A stretch of 64,000 nt of DNA from CAZLQF01 sp964561545 (lineage in GTDB: Bacteria; Bacteroidota; Bacteroidia; CAILMK01; CAYYUA01). The DNA is taken from positions 1-64,000 of the forward strand of contig CAZLQF010000012.1 in assembly GCA_964561545.1 (NCBI GenBank), written 5' to 3'. Every line of letters starts with the position of its first letter. The first letter of the stretch is position 1. A program made the position numbers and the translations under genes. Under the pieces are notes generated by a model. The model saw only the letters and a list, made by a program, of their open reading frames with translations. It was not told where the DNA came from and made no database searches. Of the stretch, positions 6,956-16,531 are shown in pieces.

Positions 6956-9844
6956 TTAATACAAATCTAACGTATTCACATCCCCCATTTCGAGGTCTTC
7001 AAGCACATCTTTAACAATGTATTTGTTACCTACAATCACAATATCCATCTTGTCAGGTTTGATGTATTCTTTGGCCAATTGTTCAATTTCTTCTTGGGTC
7101 ATGTTTTCAACAATTTCAGCTTGTTTATCGGTAAAGTTCTTAGGTAAATCGTATTCAATAATCCTGGAGAGGAAACTGGCTTTGTTGCGAGGGGTCTCAT
7201 ATTCCAATGCCTGGTTGTTAAATATGGAGTTCTTGGTAAATTCAAGTTCTTCTTTAGTAATTCCTTGATCACGGTACCTGTTAAGTTCATTTTGTATGGC
7301 CATTAAGGCACTATCTGTCTTGGTGTTTTTAACATCTGAAAATACCGTAAAACTTCCCGTATATTTATTGCCCCTGAAGAAGGATCCAATGCCATAAGTG
7401 TAGGCTTTATCTTCCCTCAAATTCAATTGCAAGCGGTTGTTCAATCCTGCCTCACCTAACTTAAAGTTCATAACATCAAGTTTAAAGTGGGTGCCTGTAG
7501 CGTCATATTTAGGTGCTAAATGGCCCATCCGAATAGAAGACTGTGAGGTATAAGGTTTATGAACTAAATGAATCTGGGTTTCTTCGTTTTCGGTAAAGTT
7601 ATTGATCTTCGGAATGTCAACATTTTTGTTTTGCCAATCTTTTAGAAAACTAAGCTTGGGCATTATTTCTTGTTTACTTATATCACCCACAATGGTTAGA
7701 TCCGTTAGATTGGGTGAATAATTTTTATTGTAGAACTGTTTAATATCTTCAAGTTCAATATTATCGATCGTTCCTTCTGTGGAATATTCGGCAAGAATGG
7801 TGTTTTCGTAAAGGACTTTATTAAAAGCATCCCTTGCCATCTGGCCAGGATTTTTCTCTTGACTTTTCATGGCCTCTTTTTGCTGATTCTTGATCCTGTC
7901 AAAATCCTCTTGCTTGAAGCCAGGCCGCAGTAATTTTTCTTCAAGCAGCTTAATGGTTTCATTGATATTTTTAGTCAAAGATTCCACATAAACCGTTGTG
8001 CTTAAGCTACCACCACTAAAAATAATACTACTTCCAAGTTCCTTGAGCTTGCCGCTGATTTCTTCATTGGTATAATTTTCGGTACTCTGATTCATCATTT
8101 GGGCCGTCATGTCTGCAAGCCCCATCTTATCCTTTGAACTGGAGAAAATGCCTCCCAGTGAAGCCTCCATTTCTTCTCTTGCTAACATGGAATTACCTCC
8201 TTGTATATCAAAGCGCATCAGTACTTTCGGAACTTCTGTAGTTTTTGTGCCGATCACCTCAAGCCCGTTGTCGAAATTAGCTTCGTAATAATTTGGGGTT
8301 TCAGGCGTAACCGGCTCACCAGATTCAGGCCTTTTATGCCTATCAATGGTATCTTCCGGCTCTTGATAAGATAAATCCGTAAACCTTTGTTCCCTTTCTA
8401 CGTTTAGATAAGGATTTTCGCTTTTGGTAGTATCTCCTTCATCTTCCTTCTTTAATCTTGGGTAGACATTGACAACAGCTGCATTTCTGTTTTTGATGTA
8501 TTTGTTGTAAACCCTTTTTACATCTGCAGGATCCACATTCTGATAGCCTTTGATAATATCGCCAAGGTTAAAATCTTCTCTATCACTAAAAATCTCGTAG
8601 TGCGATAAGGAAAATGCTTTGCTACTAACACTGGTTTTAGAATTGCTGATCAAAGAGGCTATTTGGGAGTTCTTGGCACGTTTTACTGTTTCTTCAGTAA
8701 TATGATCTTCAGTTTTTTCAATGGTTTCATTAATTTTCTGCTCTATTTTTTGAAAATGGGTTTCTAATTTTAGCATGCCATCTGTTGGATAAGGCAATAC
8801 CTGAAGCGAAAATTCACCACTTAACTCGGAGCCCCTGTGATTGACACTGGCTTGTATAGCATCCTCTGTTTCTACAAATTCCTGGTAAAATAAGGAGCTT
8901 TCTCCTTGCCCCATTATACTGGCTAAGACATCCAAGGAAGGTTGATCTTTGTGGTACATTGGGACCGTTGGAAATGACATGGAAGTAAGCGGAAAATATA
9001 TATCATCCGTGTATCTTCCATATCTGTTTACGGGTAATCTTGGGGTTTGTTCTTGTGGGTCCTTGACCTTTGGGCCTTTAGGGATGGGGCCAAAGTATTT
9101 TTCTGCCCATTTTGCTACTTGTTCAGGATTAACATCCCCAGCTATGGATAAAACTGCATTATTGGGATTGTAATACTTAAGATGGAAATATTTTAAATCC
9201 TTTAAAGTAACACTGTCGAGATCACTAACGTAACCAATTGTTGGCCAACTGTAAGGATGGCCTTTGGGATAAAGGGTTTTAGCCATTATTTCCCGGGTTA
9301 ACCCGTAAGGTTGATTGGTAACCCTTTGGTCTTTTTCATTTTTTACTGTAGCCCGCTGTACCTCAAATTCATCTTTGGTTACGGCGGGCAAGAAATACCC
9401 CATTCTATCAGATTCCAGCCAAAGGGCTGTTTCAACCTCGTTGCTTGGTACTGTTTGATAATAGTAAGTCCAGTCTCGGCTTGTTGCGGCATTTATTTCG
9501 CCACCAGCCTTGGTCACGATTTCAGAGTGCTCATCTTCTTCAATATGTTTAGAGCCCCCAAACATCATATGTTCAAAAAAGTGGGCAAAACCTGATTTAC
9601 CAGGTGCTTCTCTGGCAGAACCTACGTGGTACTTCAGTTGAACATGAGCAATAGGATCAGAGTGATCTTCATGAATTAAAATCGTTAATCCGTTGGGAAG
9701 CTTCCACTTTTCGTAAGAGATGTCGTAAGGATTGTCAGGATTTTTATATTCCTTAACAAGTTTAGCACCTCCTTCTTCAGCATTAATAGTACCTAAGGAA
9801 AAGAGGATTGCTAAAGCAAAGCATAATAGGGTTAGTAATCTCAT
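6956..9844 (-). CDS. Periplasmic M16 family zinc metallopeptidase
   Basis: A 962-residue pitrilysin-type (M16) peptidase with a signal peptide (residues 1-22). The inverted zinc motif HFFEH is at 88-92 and the third ligand is Glu170 in TVKNE, 78 residues downstream, the usual spacing. A second M16 domain begins near residue 520. At the position of its HxxEH it carries a degenerate sequence (GLADMTAQMMNQ), so it is the non-catalytic half that completes the clamshell. The protein therefore looks like the fused two-domain bacterial form that degrades peptides in the periplasm. It sits 24 bases after one TPR gene and 98 bases before a related one. Substrate unknown. Confidence 0.93.
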   Translation of the reverse strand: MRLLTLLCFALAILFSLGTINAEEGGAKLVKEYKNPDNPYDISYEKWKLPNGLTILIHEDHSDPIAHVQLKYHVGSAREAPGKSGFAHFFEHMMFGGSKHIEEDEHSEIVTKAGGEINAATSRDWTYYYQTVPSNEVETALWLESDRMGYFLPAVTKDEFEVQRATVKNEKDQRVTNQPYGLTREIMAKTLYPKGHPYSWPTIGYVSDLDSVTLKDLKYFHLKYYNPNNAVLSIAGDVNPEQVAKWAEKYFGPIPKGPKVKDPQEQTPRLPVNRYGRYTDDIYFPLTSMSFPTVPMYHKDQPSLDVLASIMGQGESSLFYQEFVETEDAIQASVNHRGSELSGEFSLQVLPYPTDGMLKLETHFQKIEQKINETIEKTEDHITEETVKRAKNSQIASLISNSKTSVSSKAFSLSHYEIFSDREDFNLGDIIKGYQNVDPADVKRVYNKYIKNRNAAVVNVYPRLKKEDEGDTTKSENPYLNVEREQRFTDLSYQEPEDTIDRHKRPESGEPVTPETPNYYEANFDNGLEVIGTKTTEVPKVLMRFDIQGGNSMLAREEMEASLGGIFSSSKDKMGLADMTAQMMNQSTENYTNEEISGKLKELGSSIIFSGGSLSTTVYVESLTKNINETIKLLEEKLLRPGFKQEDFDRIKNQQKEAMKSQEKNPGQMARDAFNKVLYENTILAEYSTEGTIDNIELEDIKQFYNKNYSPNLTDLTIVGDISKQEIMPKLSFLKDWQNKNVDIPKINNFTENEETQIHLVHKPYTSQSSIRMGHLAPKYDATGTHFKLDVMNFKLGEAGLNNRLQLNLREDKAYTYGIGSFFRGNKYTGSFTVFSDVKNTKTDSALMAIQNELNRYRDQGITKEELEFTKNSIFNNQALEYETPRNKASFLSRIIEYDLPKNFTDKQAEIVENMTQEEIEQLAKEYIKPDKMDIVIVGNKYIVKDVLEDLEMGDVNTLDLY

Positions 9845-9868
9845 AATATTCTAAGTTTTTTAATTGAA

Positions 9869-11110
9869 TTAGTTGAGTTTGGCTTTTATTTCTTTTAATT
9901 TTTGATCTTGTCCTAAAAAATCGTAAATGGTTTTCAACCCTTCTAATACACTTCGGGGGGCTTCATTCCCTTTTAATTCGAGTGCTTTTTCAAAGTAAGG
10001 CTTTCCACTTTTAAAAAGGTTGTCTCTTTTACTTTTAAGATTTCTATATTTTGAGGTGCTTCGATCATCTATTTTATTCATTTTTTTCATTACCCTTCTG
10101 GCACGGTTAAAATACAAAGCTCCTAAATTTCGGTTGGTGTTAAAATGATCGGGATCAATTTCAATTACTCGCTTATACATGTTAGCAGATTTGTCAAAGA
10201 AATTGTTGGCTTTTTTTGTTTTACCTTCTTTGCGGTAAACCTCAGCCAAGTTTTCATAGCTACTGGCCAATACCAGCATTAAATCTTTATTCTCAGAATT
10301 TTCGCCAATCTCATTTTCAAGTTTGGTTACCAATTCATCCACTTTTCCCGCGTCTTTGTAGAGTTGGATTTCTTTAGTGATAATGTCATCATTATCAGGC
10401 ATTACTTTTTTCCCGGTTTTTATGACTGAAACAGCCTTGTCAAAATTGCCTTGCTTATTGTGGATCTCAGCTAATTTCAAGTAAGCGGCTGGTATTTCTA
10501 ACTGCAGATTGATAATTTCCTGGTAATAACCCTTCGCTTTGTTGAATTTGTTCAATCTAAAGGCTGAATTACCCGCGTATAAATATACAATATTCGGATC
10601 TACATCATTTTGTTGCAGAGTATTCTCTACATTTAAAGAGTAAGTACCCAATCGCTCCAATGCTTTAAAGTAATTTTCAAAGCTGTTCAATGCAAATTTG
10701 TAGGCTGATTGATCACCTTCGTCTGCAGCTTTGTAAGTCCTTGCAGCTTTGTTGAACAATGCAACCCCCAAATAAGAAAGGTTTTGAATATAGGGACGTT
10801 CATAATCATTTCCTACATCGAGCTCTTTGCATTTTTTTAAAGATTTTAGCGACACTTCAAGTGGATTGGACTTCAATCGATCGGAATCTTTGTTTTGGCC
10901 AATTTTACGGTAAACCTCACCCCTCACCAACCATGCTTTAGCATTGTCTTTGGTTTTTGAGTGATTCACAGCATCGTCAATTTGATTTTTAGCCTTTTTT
11001 AGCTTTCCATTTTTAAGCGCTTCTTCAGCTGACTTTATTTTACTTGGCTGAGCTAAAGCATTGCTTGCCGTAAAAGCTAAAAAAAGTAATAATAAGCCTA
11101 ATTTTCTCAT
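9869..11110 (-). CDS. Exported TPR protein following gyrA
   Basis: A 413-residue protein with a signal peptide (MRKLGLLLLFLAFTA..., cleavage probably after ALA at residue 20) and several TPR units, for example AAYLKLAEIHNKQGNFDKAV and NLGALYFNRARRVMKKMNK. It shares its N-terminal block and its NLGALYFN/RDNLF block with the TPR protein at 5655, suggesting a duplication on both sides of the M16 gene. It lies 54 bases after gyrA and 24 bases before the peptidase gene, so cotranscription with both is likely. Probable periplasmic protein-interaction factor; no specific function can be read. Confidence 0.8.
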   Translation of the reverse strand: MRKLGLLLLFLAFTASNALAQPSKIKSAEEALKNGKLKKAKNQIDDAVNHSKTKDNAKAWLVRGEVYRKIGQNKDSDRLKSNPLEVSLKSLKKCKELDVGNDYERPYIQNLSYLGVALFNKAARTYKAADEGDQSAYKFALNSFENYFKALERLGTYSLNVENTLQQNDVDPNIVYLYAGNSAFRLNKFNKAKGYYQEIINLQLEIPAAYLKLAEIHNKQGNFDKAVSVIKTGKKVMPDNDDIITKEIQLYKDAGKVDELVTKLENEIGENSENKDLMLVLASSYENLAEVYRKEGKTKKANNFFDKSANMYKRVIEIDPDHFNTNRNLGALYFNRARRVMKKMNKIDDRSTSKYRNLKSKRDNLFKSGKPYFEKALELKGNEAPRSVLEGLKTIYDFLGQDQKLKEIKAKLN

Positions 11111-11164
11111 AAATCAAGTTTTAAAATAGTGAACTTACACAATTTATTAAAATAAAACCAAAAA

Positions 11165-13705
11165 CTATTCCGAAGTTTCTTCAGCCTCTGCTCCGTTGTC
11201 TTCTTCATTTGATTTTTCTTCTTCAGCATCATCTTGTTCTTCTGAGGATACCTCCTCTTCACTTACTTTGGCAACAGCAGCAATTTTGTCACTTTTATCA
11301 AGCTTAATAAGCTTAACGCCTTGAGTAGCACGCCCTGTAGTTCTGATTTCCTCTACTGCCATTCGAATGATGACGCCCGATTTATTGATGATCATCAAGT
11401 CGTCTTCATCGCTCACGCTTTTAAGGGCTATTACTAAACCAGTTTTACTACTAATGTTCATGGTCTTGACACCCTTTCCACCTCGCTTAATTAAGCGGTA
11501 GTCGTCTACCTTAGAACGCTTACCAAATCCCTTTTCTGATACAGTTAAGATGGTATAGCTTGGATCGGGTACGCTAACCATACCAATGACTTCATCCTCT
11601 TTATTATTTAAGCGAATGCCCCTTACACCTGAAGCTGTTCTGCCCATTGAGCGAACATCTTCCTCTTTAAATCTTATAGCCATGCCTTCTTTAGTACCGA
11701 GCATGATGTCTGAATGACCATCCGTAAGGGCTACCCCAAGCAATTGATCATTTTCTGCAATGCTAATAGCAATAATTCCATTGGCCCTGGGTCTGGAAAA
11801 GGATTTCAAGGGCGTTTTTTTAAGTACACCTTTCTTAGTGGAGAATAGAATATAGCTATTGTTAAGGTAGGCTTCATCTTCAAGGTTATCTACATTCAAA
11901 TAAGCCTTAACACTGTCCTCCTGATCAATTTGTAAAAGGTTTTGGATGGGCCGACCCTTGGTATTTTTACCGCCTTCCGGAATTTCATAAACTTTCAACC
12001 AATGGCATTGCCCTTTTTCCGTAAAGAACAGCATGTAATTATGCGTATGGGCCGTAATAAGGTATTCGGTAAAATCTTCGCTTCTGTGGGAAGTGCCGCG
12101 TGAACCTCGACCACCTCTGCCCTGCCGCCTATAATCGGTTAATGCAGTGCGTTTAATATAACCATAGTGGCTGATGGTGATCACTACGGGCTCATTGGGA
12201 ATAATATCCTCAATGTTAATGTCTTCGGCCGAATAAACAATCTCTGACTTTCGTTCGTCTCCGTAATCTTCTTTGATTTTATTAAGTTCCTCCTTAATGA
12301 CACCCATCCGCATGTCCTCATTATTCAGCAACTCCTGGAGGTATTTGATCCTTTCCTGCAATTGGTCATATTCTTCCTGAACTTTATTCCTTTCTAACCC
12401 AGTAAGCTTTTGAAGCCGCATGTCCAGAATAGCCTTGGCCTGAACTTCAGAAAGCTCAAACCGGCTCATCAAACCTTCTCTTGCGTCTTCTGGTGTTTTG
12501 GAATTTCGGATCAGGTCAATGACTTCATCTAAATTATCAAGGGCTACGAGCAATCCTTCGAGAATATGGGCTCGTTTTTCGGCTTCTGATAATTCATATT
12601 TTGAACGCCTGACAACAACTTCGTGCCTATGGTTAACATAATGGCTGATCAGGTCCTTTAAATTTAGCTGTTCAGGCTTGCCGTTAACAAGGGCAATATT
12701 ATTGACACTAAAGGTTGTTTGAAGTTGGGTGTATTTGTAAAGTTTGTTCAATACTACATGGGGAATGGCATCTTTGGTAAGCTCGTAAACCACCCTTAAA
12801 CCATCGCGACCTGATTCATCCCTGATGTCCGATACATTTTCTATATAGCCATTTTCGATGAATTCGGCCGTTTTGGCTATCATATTGGCCTTATTGACCA
12901 TATAGGGCATTTCGCTAACAATAATCCTGCTGCGGCCCGAGTCCAGATCTTCAATTTCAGCTTTGGCCCTGATAAGAATCCGGCCTTTGCCAGTTTCGTA
13001 GGCAGCTTTTACGCCATCGTATCCATAAATAATGCCACCTGTCGGAAAATCAGGGGCTTGAATATAGGTTAAGAGTTCACTGGGTGTAATTTCTCTATTG
13101 TCAATGTAGGCAACAATGCCATTGATCACTTCCTTTAAATTATGCGGGGGCATGCTGGTAGCCATGCCAACGGCAATTCCAGCAGCTCCGTTGACAATAA
13201 GGTTTGGAAAGCCAGCGGGTAAAACCATGGGTTCCTTCAGGGATTCATCAAAGTTGGGCTGGAAATCAACGGTGTTTTTATCAATGTCCACCATTAATTC
13301 TTCTGATATCTTAGCCAGCCTGGCTTCTGTATACCTCATGGCAGCTGGGCTATCCCCGTCCATGGATCCGAAATTACCATGGCCATCTACCAACATGTAA
13401 CGCATTACCCAAGGCTGCGCCATTCGAACCATGGTTTCGTAGACCGATGAGTCACCATGGGGGTGATATTTGCCCAATACTTCACCTACGATCCTTGCAG
13501 ATTTTTTATAGGACCGATTGTGGGCAAGTCCCAATTCAGACATGCCATACAGAACCCTACGGTGAACAGGCTTCATACCATCTCTGACATCCGGAAGCGC
13601 CCTGGAAACAATGACCGACATTGAATAATCAATGTAGGCCGTTTTCATTTCTTCTTCAATGTTAATCGGAATTATGTTTTCCTGGCTTGATTCCTGGTCT
13701 GCCAT
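11165..13705 (-). CDS. gyrA: DNA gyrase subunit A
   Basis: The breakage-reunion subunit of DNA gyrase, which with GyrB introduces negative supercoils. The 846-residue protein has the catalytic tyrosine at Tyr125 (AAMRYTEARL). The quinolone-resistance region reads HPHGDSSVYE (81-90), with Ser86 at the Ser83 position and Glu90 at the Asp87 position of E. coli; these are wild-type residues in many bacteria. The C-terminal pinwheel contains a GyrA-box, QGRGGRG, which marks it as gyrase rather than topoisomerase IV. The last 40 residues are strongly acidic. It heads a minus-strand series with a TPR gene and an M16 peptidase. gyrB is not in the window. Confidence 0.98.
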   Translation of the reverse strand: MADQESSQENIIPINIEEEMKTAYIDYSMSVIVSRALPDVRDGMKPVHRRVLYGMSELGLAHNRSYKKSARIVGEVLGKYHPHGDSSVYETMVRMAQPWVMRYMLVDGHGNFGSMDGDSPAAMRYTEARLAKISEELMVDIDKNTVDFQPNFDESLKEPMVLPAGFPNLIVNGAAGIAVGMATSMPPHNLKEVINGIVAYIDNREITPSELLTYIQAPDFPTGGIIYGYDGVKAAYETGKGRILIRAKAEIEDLDSGRSRIIVSEMPYMVNKANMIAKTAEFIENGYIENVSDIRDESGRDGLRVVYELTKDAIPHVVLNKLYKYTQLQTTFSVNNIALVNGKPEQLNLKDLISHYVNHRHEVVVRRSKYELSEAEKRAHILEGLLVALDNLDEVIDLIRNSKTPEDAREGLMSRFELSEVQAKAILDMRLQKLTGLERNKVQEEYDQLQERIKYLQELLNNEDMRMGVIKEELNKIKEDYGDERKSEIVYSAEDINIEDIIPNEPVVITISHYGYIKRTALTDYRRQGRGGRGSRGTSHRSEDFTEYLITAHTHNYMLFFTEKGQCHWLKVYEIPEGGKNTKGRPIQNLLQIDQEDSVKAYLNVDNLEDEAYLNNSYILFSTKKGVLKKTPLKSFSRPRANGIIAISIAENDQLLGVALTDGHSDIMLGTKEGMAIRFKEEDVRSMGRTASGVRGIRLNNKEDEVIGMVSVPDPSYTILTVSEKGFGKRSKVDDYRLIKRGGKGVKTMNISSKTGLVIALKSVSDEDDLMIINKSGVIIRMAVEEIRTTGRATQGVKLIKLDKSDKIAAVAKVSEEEVSSEEQDDAEEEKSNEEDNGAEAEETSE

Positions 13706-14056
13706 GGTTGAAGTTTATTTGAATTTGGTTGTAAAATTACGCGTTTTGGTATACCCATTACCGTAAAGTTTGGCAAATTTATGCACAATTTGTGGATATT
13801 AAAAGCTACAAAAATCGCCATTTCAGCGAATTCATAACTCCAAAATGCTTGCTGGTCAAGGCTTTTTAAAGAGAGGCTTAAATCATAGTTAAACAACTGC
13901 ATGCCTTACTAAGCAACACATATTCTATATCTGACAAGTTTTATCGGATGGATGGTAGAGATTAGCCTATAGATTTAAAACCCTGATTATAGCTGAGGTA
14001 AAAATGATTCAATGATTTTGATTAATTTAGCTATCAAAATTGAAATAGAACAATTC
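13706..14056. other. Divergent spacer gyrA / M1 aminopeptidase
   Basis: This spacer of about 350 bases separates the divergent gyrA and M1 peptidase starts. It contains a gyrA-directed TAAATTTG at 13774..13781 and, next to it, TGTGGATAT at 13791..13799, one base from the DnaA-box consensus in reverse. The peptidase-proximal half has a GAGG at 13995..13998 ahead of an alternative upstream ATG. No open frame or RNA gene is supported. Confidence 0.35.
13774..13781 (-). promoter_or_regulatory. Possible gyrA -7 promoter element
   Basis: The minus strand reads TAAATTTG, an exact fit to the Bacteroidota -7 consensus TAnnTTTG, and would start a transcript about 60 bases before the gyrA ATG. No well-placed -33 TTTG is visible, so the call rests on one half of the promoter. 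Confidence 0.35.
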
Positions 14057-16411
14057 ATGCAATCCGTTAAATTGACTTTTTTACTGTTATTGCCCGGCAT
14101 TTTTCTGATGCCAATAATATCTCAAGCACTTGAGGATCAAAGTTTTGATGTTTTAAATTACCACATCGCTTTAAGTCCGGAAATCGCCAATCAAAAAATT
14201 CAAGGCTATACCAAGGTTACTTTTCAAGCTAATAGAAATGACCTTGAAGAGCTCAATTTAATGCTACAAGATTTTACGATTGATAGTGTAACTCAGAATA
14301 ATACCAGTGCATCGCTAACCAATTATAACGACACTGTTATGACCATCCAACTTGGGCGAAAATTAAACCAGGGGGAAAAGGATTCCCTTAAGATTTATTA
14401 TCGAGGGAAACCACCCAAAGATCCTTCCAATTGGGGTGGTTTTTACTTTAATAATGATGTTGCCTTTAATCTGGGCGTTGGTTTTTTTGCCAAGCCTCAT
14501 AACTTCGGGCGTGCTTGGTTTCCTTGTAAGGATAACTTTAAAGAAAGGGCTACTTACAGCTTTGCCATTACCACTGATCCCGATAAAAAGGCATTTTGCA
14601 ATGGCCACTTAGCAGATTCTGTTTATAAGAATGGCTCTATAACCTGGCATTACAAGATGGAGCAAAGCATCCCCTCCTATTTGGCATCTATGGTTGTTGG
14701 CGATTACAGCACAGTAAAATTAAAGCATTCCACCCGTATGGGTACTATTCCCATTGTTTATGGAGTCCAAGGATCAGATACCTCGAAAATGAAACAATCT
14801 TTTAGAAATATTCATGATGGGATCGATGCCTTTGTAGAGCATTACGGGCCGCACCAATTCGGAAAAGTTGGTTTTATTGAGGTGCCCTTTACCAACGGAG
14901 CCATGGAACATGCCACTAATATTGCTTACCCAACCGATGCTGTGGATGGAACCTTAAACCAGGAAACGCTGTGGGCTCATGAGCTTTCCCATCATTGGTG
15001 GGGGAATTTGGTCACTTGCAGTTCAGCTGAAGATATGTGGATCAACGAAGGCTGGGCTTCTTATTCTGAGAATTTATTCCTTGAATACAATTACGGCAAG
15101 GAGCGATACAGGGAAGCCGTACTTGACAATCATGATCAAGTTCTTTACCGGGCCCACCTGAGGGACGATGGTTTTCGGGCCCTATCTCCTATTCCCCACG
15201 ATTACACTTACGGGAGTCATTCTTATAACAAGGGAGCTGATGTTGCCCATACCTTAAGGGCTTATTTAGGAGACAGCCTATTTTTTGAAGGCATCAATAT
15301 GTTTCTTCAAAAAAATGCCTTTGATCACGCAAGTTCAAAGGACTTAAGAGACTCACTTACTAAATATACAGGTAAAGATCTTACCGATTTCTTTGATCAA
15401 TGGGTCTTCAATCCAGGTTTTCCCCATTTTGCCATTCAAGAATGGCAAGCAGAAAAAGATGCTAACTGGTATGAGATCTCCGGAACTATTGAGCAAAAAC
15501 TCAGGCATGCTCCGGAATATTATACAGATGTTCCTTTAACCGTTACCTTTTTCAATGATCAGCGTGCAACCATGACCCGAAAGGTGAATGCTTCTGGTAA
15601 GCAAACCGATTTTAATTTTTCATTGCCAGCTGATTTTGAACCAACAATTGCTTTGCTGGATCGCTTTAATCAAATTAGTGATGCCCAATCCACCGTTGAA
15701 AAAACGATTGGTAGCACCGGAACGTATGATATGGATGAAGGGCGCATGGACCTCTCTGTTAATGAGATTAGTGACTCTGCCAAAGTGATAATGCATCATC
15801 ATTGGGTTCACGCAGGGCCTTTTAAAGGTAATAATCCAGGCATCAGACTGCATGATTATAGATACTGGACCATCAAAGGTTTATTCCCCAATAATTTTGA
15901 GATGGAAGGACAGATCCGCTATAGTGAAAACCAAAAGCTTGACCATACGCTTAACATCCAAAACGAAGACAGCTTAATGCTGATGCACAGAAGCAATCCG
16001 GCCGAAAATTGGCAGGAATATGAGCATTATACCGTTAAACCTCTGAATACCACTGATGGAAATGGCCTCATCAATTTAAGCAAGGTTAAACATGGCGACT
16101 ATTGCCTTGGGGTTCAGGATGATGATGCTACAGGCTTGGATGATGCTGATCAAAATGGAAATGATGGCAGCAGTTTCAATATTTATCCCAATCCAACTAA
16201 AGATGGTTTTTATATAGATCCCGGAAATCAAGAGTTAACAGCGCTACGATTGTTCAATTTATCGGGTCAATTGCTAAAAGAAGAAAAACCTCAACAAGTC
16301 CAATCTCGGATTTTTTGGGACACCTCGGATTATAAGCATGGCAGCTATATTATTGGCATCTACCAAAAAGAAGCAACACCAGTTTTTAAGCAGGTCCAAA
16401 TACACGAGTAG
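14057..16411 (+). CDS. Secreted M1 aminopeptidase with T9SS sorting domain
   Basis: A zinc aminopeptidase of the M1 (gluzincin) family, 784 residues from the chosen start. The substrate-binding motif appears as GAMEH (usually GAMEN), and the zinc motif is HELSH at 308-312 with the third ligand Glu331 in WINEGWASY. The C-terminal 75 residues begin with NIYPNP and end in a short beta-rich domain, the type A sorting signal of the type IX secretion system, so the enzyme is expected at the cell surface or outside. The ATG at 14057 directly begins a good signal peptide (MQSVKLTFLLLL). An upstream in-frame ATG at 14012 would add 15 residues and has a loose GAGG in front. It probably supplies amino acids from external peptides. 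Monocistronic. Confidence 0.93.
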   Translation: MQSVKLTFLLLLPGIFLMPIISQALEDQSFDVLNYHIALSPEIANQKIQGYTKVTFQANRNDLEELNLMLQDFTIDSVTQNNTSASLTNYNDTVMTIQLGRKLNQGEKDSLKIYYRGKPPKDPSNWGGFYFNNDVAFNLGVGFFAKPHNFGRAWFPCKDNFKERATYSFAITTDPDKKAFCNGHLADSVYKNGSITWHYKMEQSIPSYLASMVVGDYSTVKLKHSTRMGTIPIVYGVQGSDTSKMKQSFRNIHDGIDAFVEHYGPHQFGKVGFIEVPFTNGAMEHATNIAYPTDAVDGTLNQETLWAHELSHHWWGNLVTCSSAEDMWINEGWASYSENLFLEYNYGKERYREAVLDNHDQVLYRAHLRDDGFRALSPIPHDYTYGSHSYNKGADVAHTLRAYLGDSLFFEGINMFLQKNAFDHASSKDLRDSLTKYTGKDLTDFFDQWVFNPGFPHFAIQEWQAEKDANWYEISGTIEQKLRHAPEYYTDVPLTVTFFNDQRATMTRKVNASGKQTDFNFSLPADFEPTIALLDRFNQISDAQSTVEKTIGSTGTYDMDEGRMDLSVNEISDSAKVIMHHHWVHAGPFKGNNPGIRLHDYRYWTIKGLFPNNFEMEGQIRYSENQKLDHTLNIQNEDSLMLMHRSNPAENWQEYEHYTVKPLNTTDGNGLINLSKVKHGDYCLGVQDDDATGLDDADQNGNDGSSFNIYPNPTKDGFYIDPGNQELTALRLFNLSGQLLKEEKPQQVQSRIFWDTSDYKHGSYIIGIYQKEATPVFKQVQIHE

Positions 16412-16531
16412 TTAATGCTTTAAGTTCTTACATAGTTTGATTGATTGGTGTAAGTTTTAAAGGTCAGATAAGGACAGCTTTTGATCCATCTGCGGGGAAG
16501 CAAATGGGCAAGAAAGTATCATATCTAAGCT

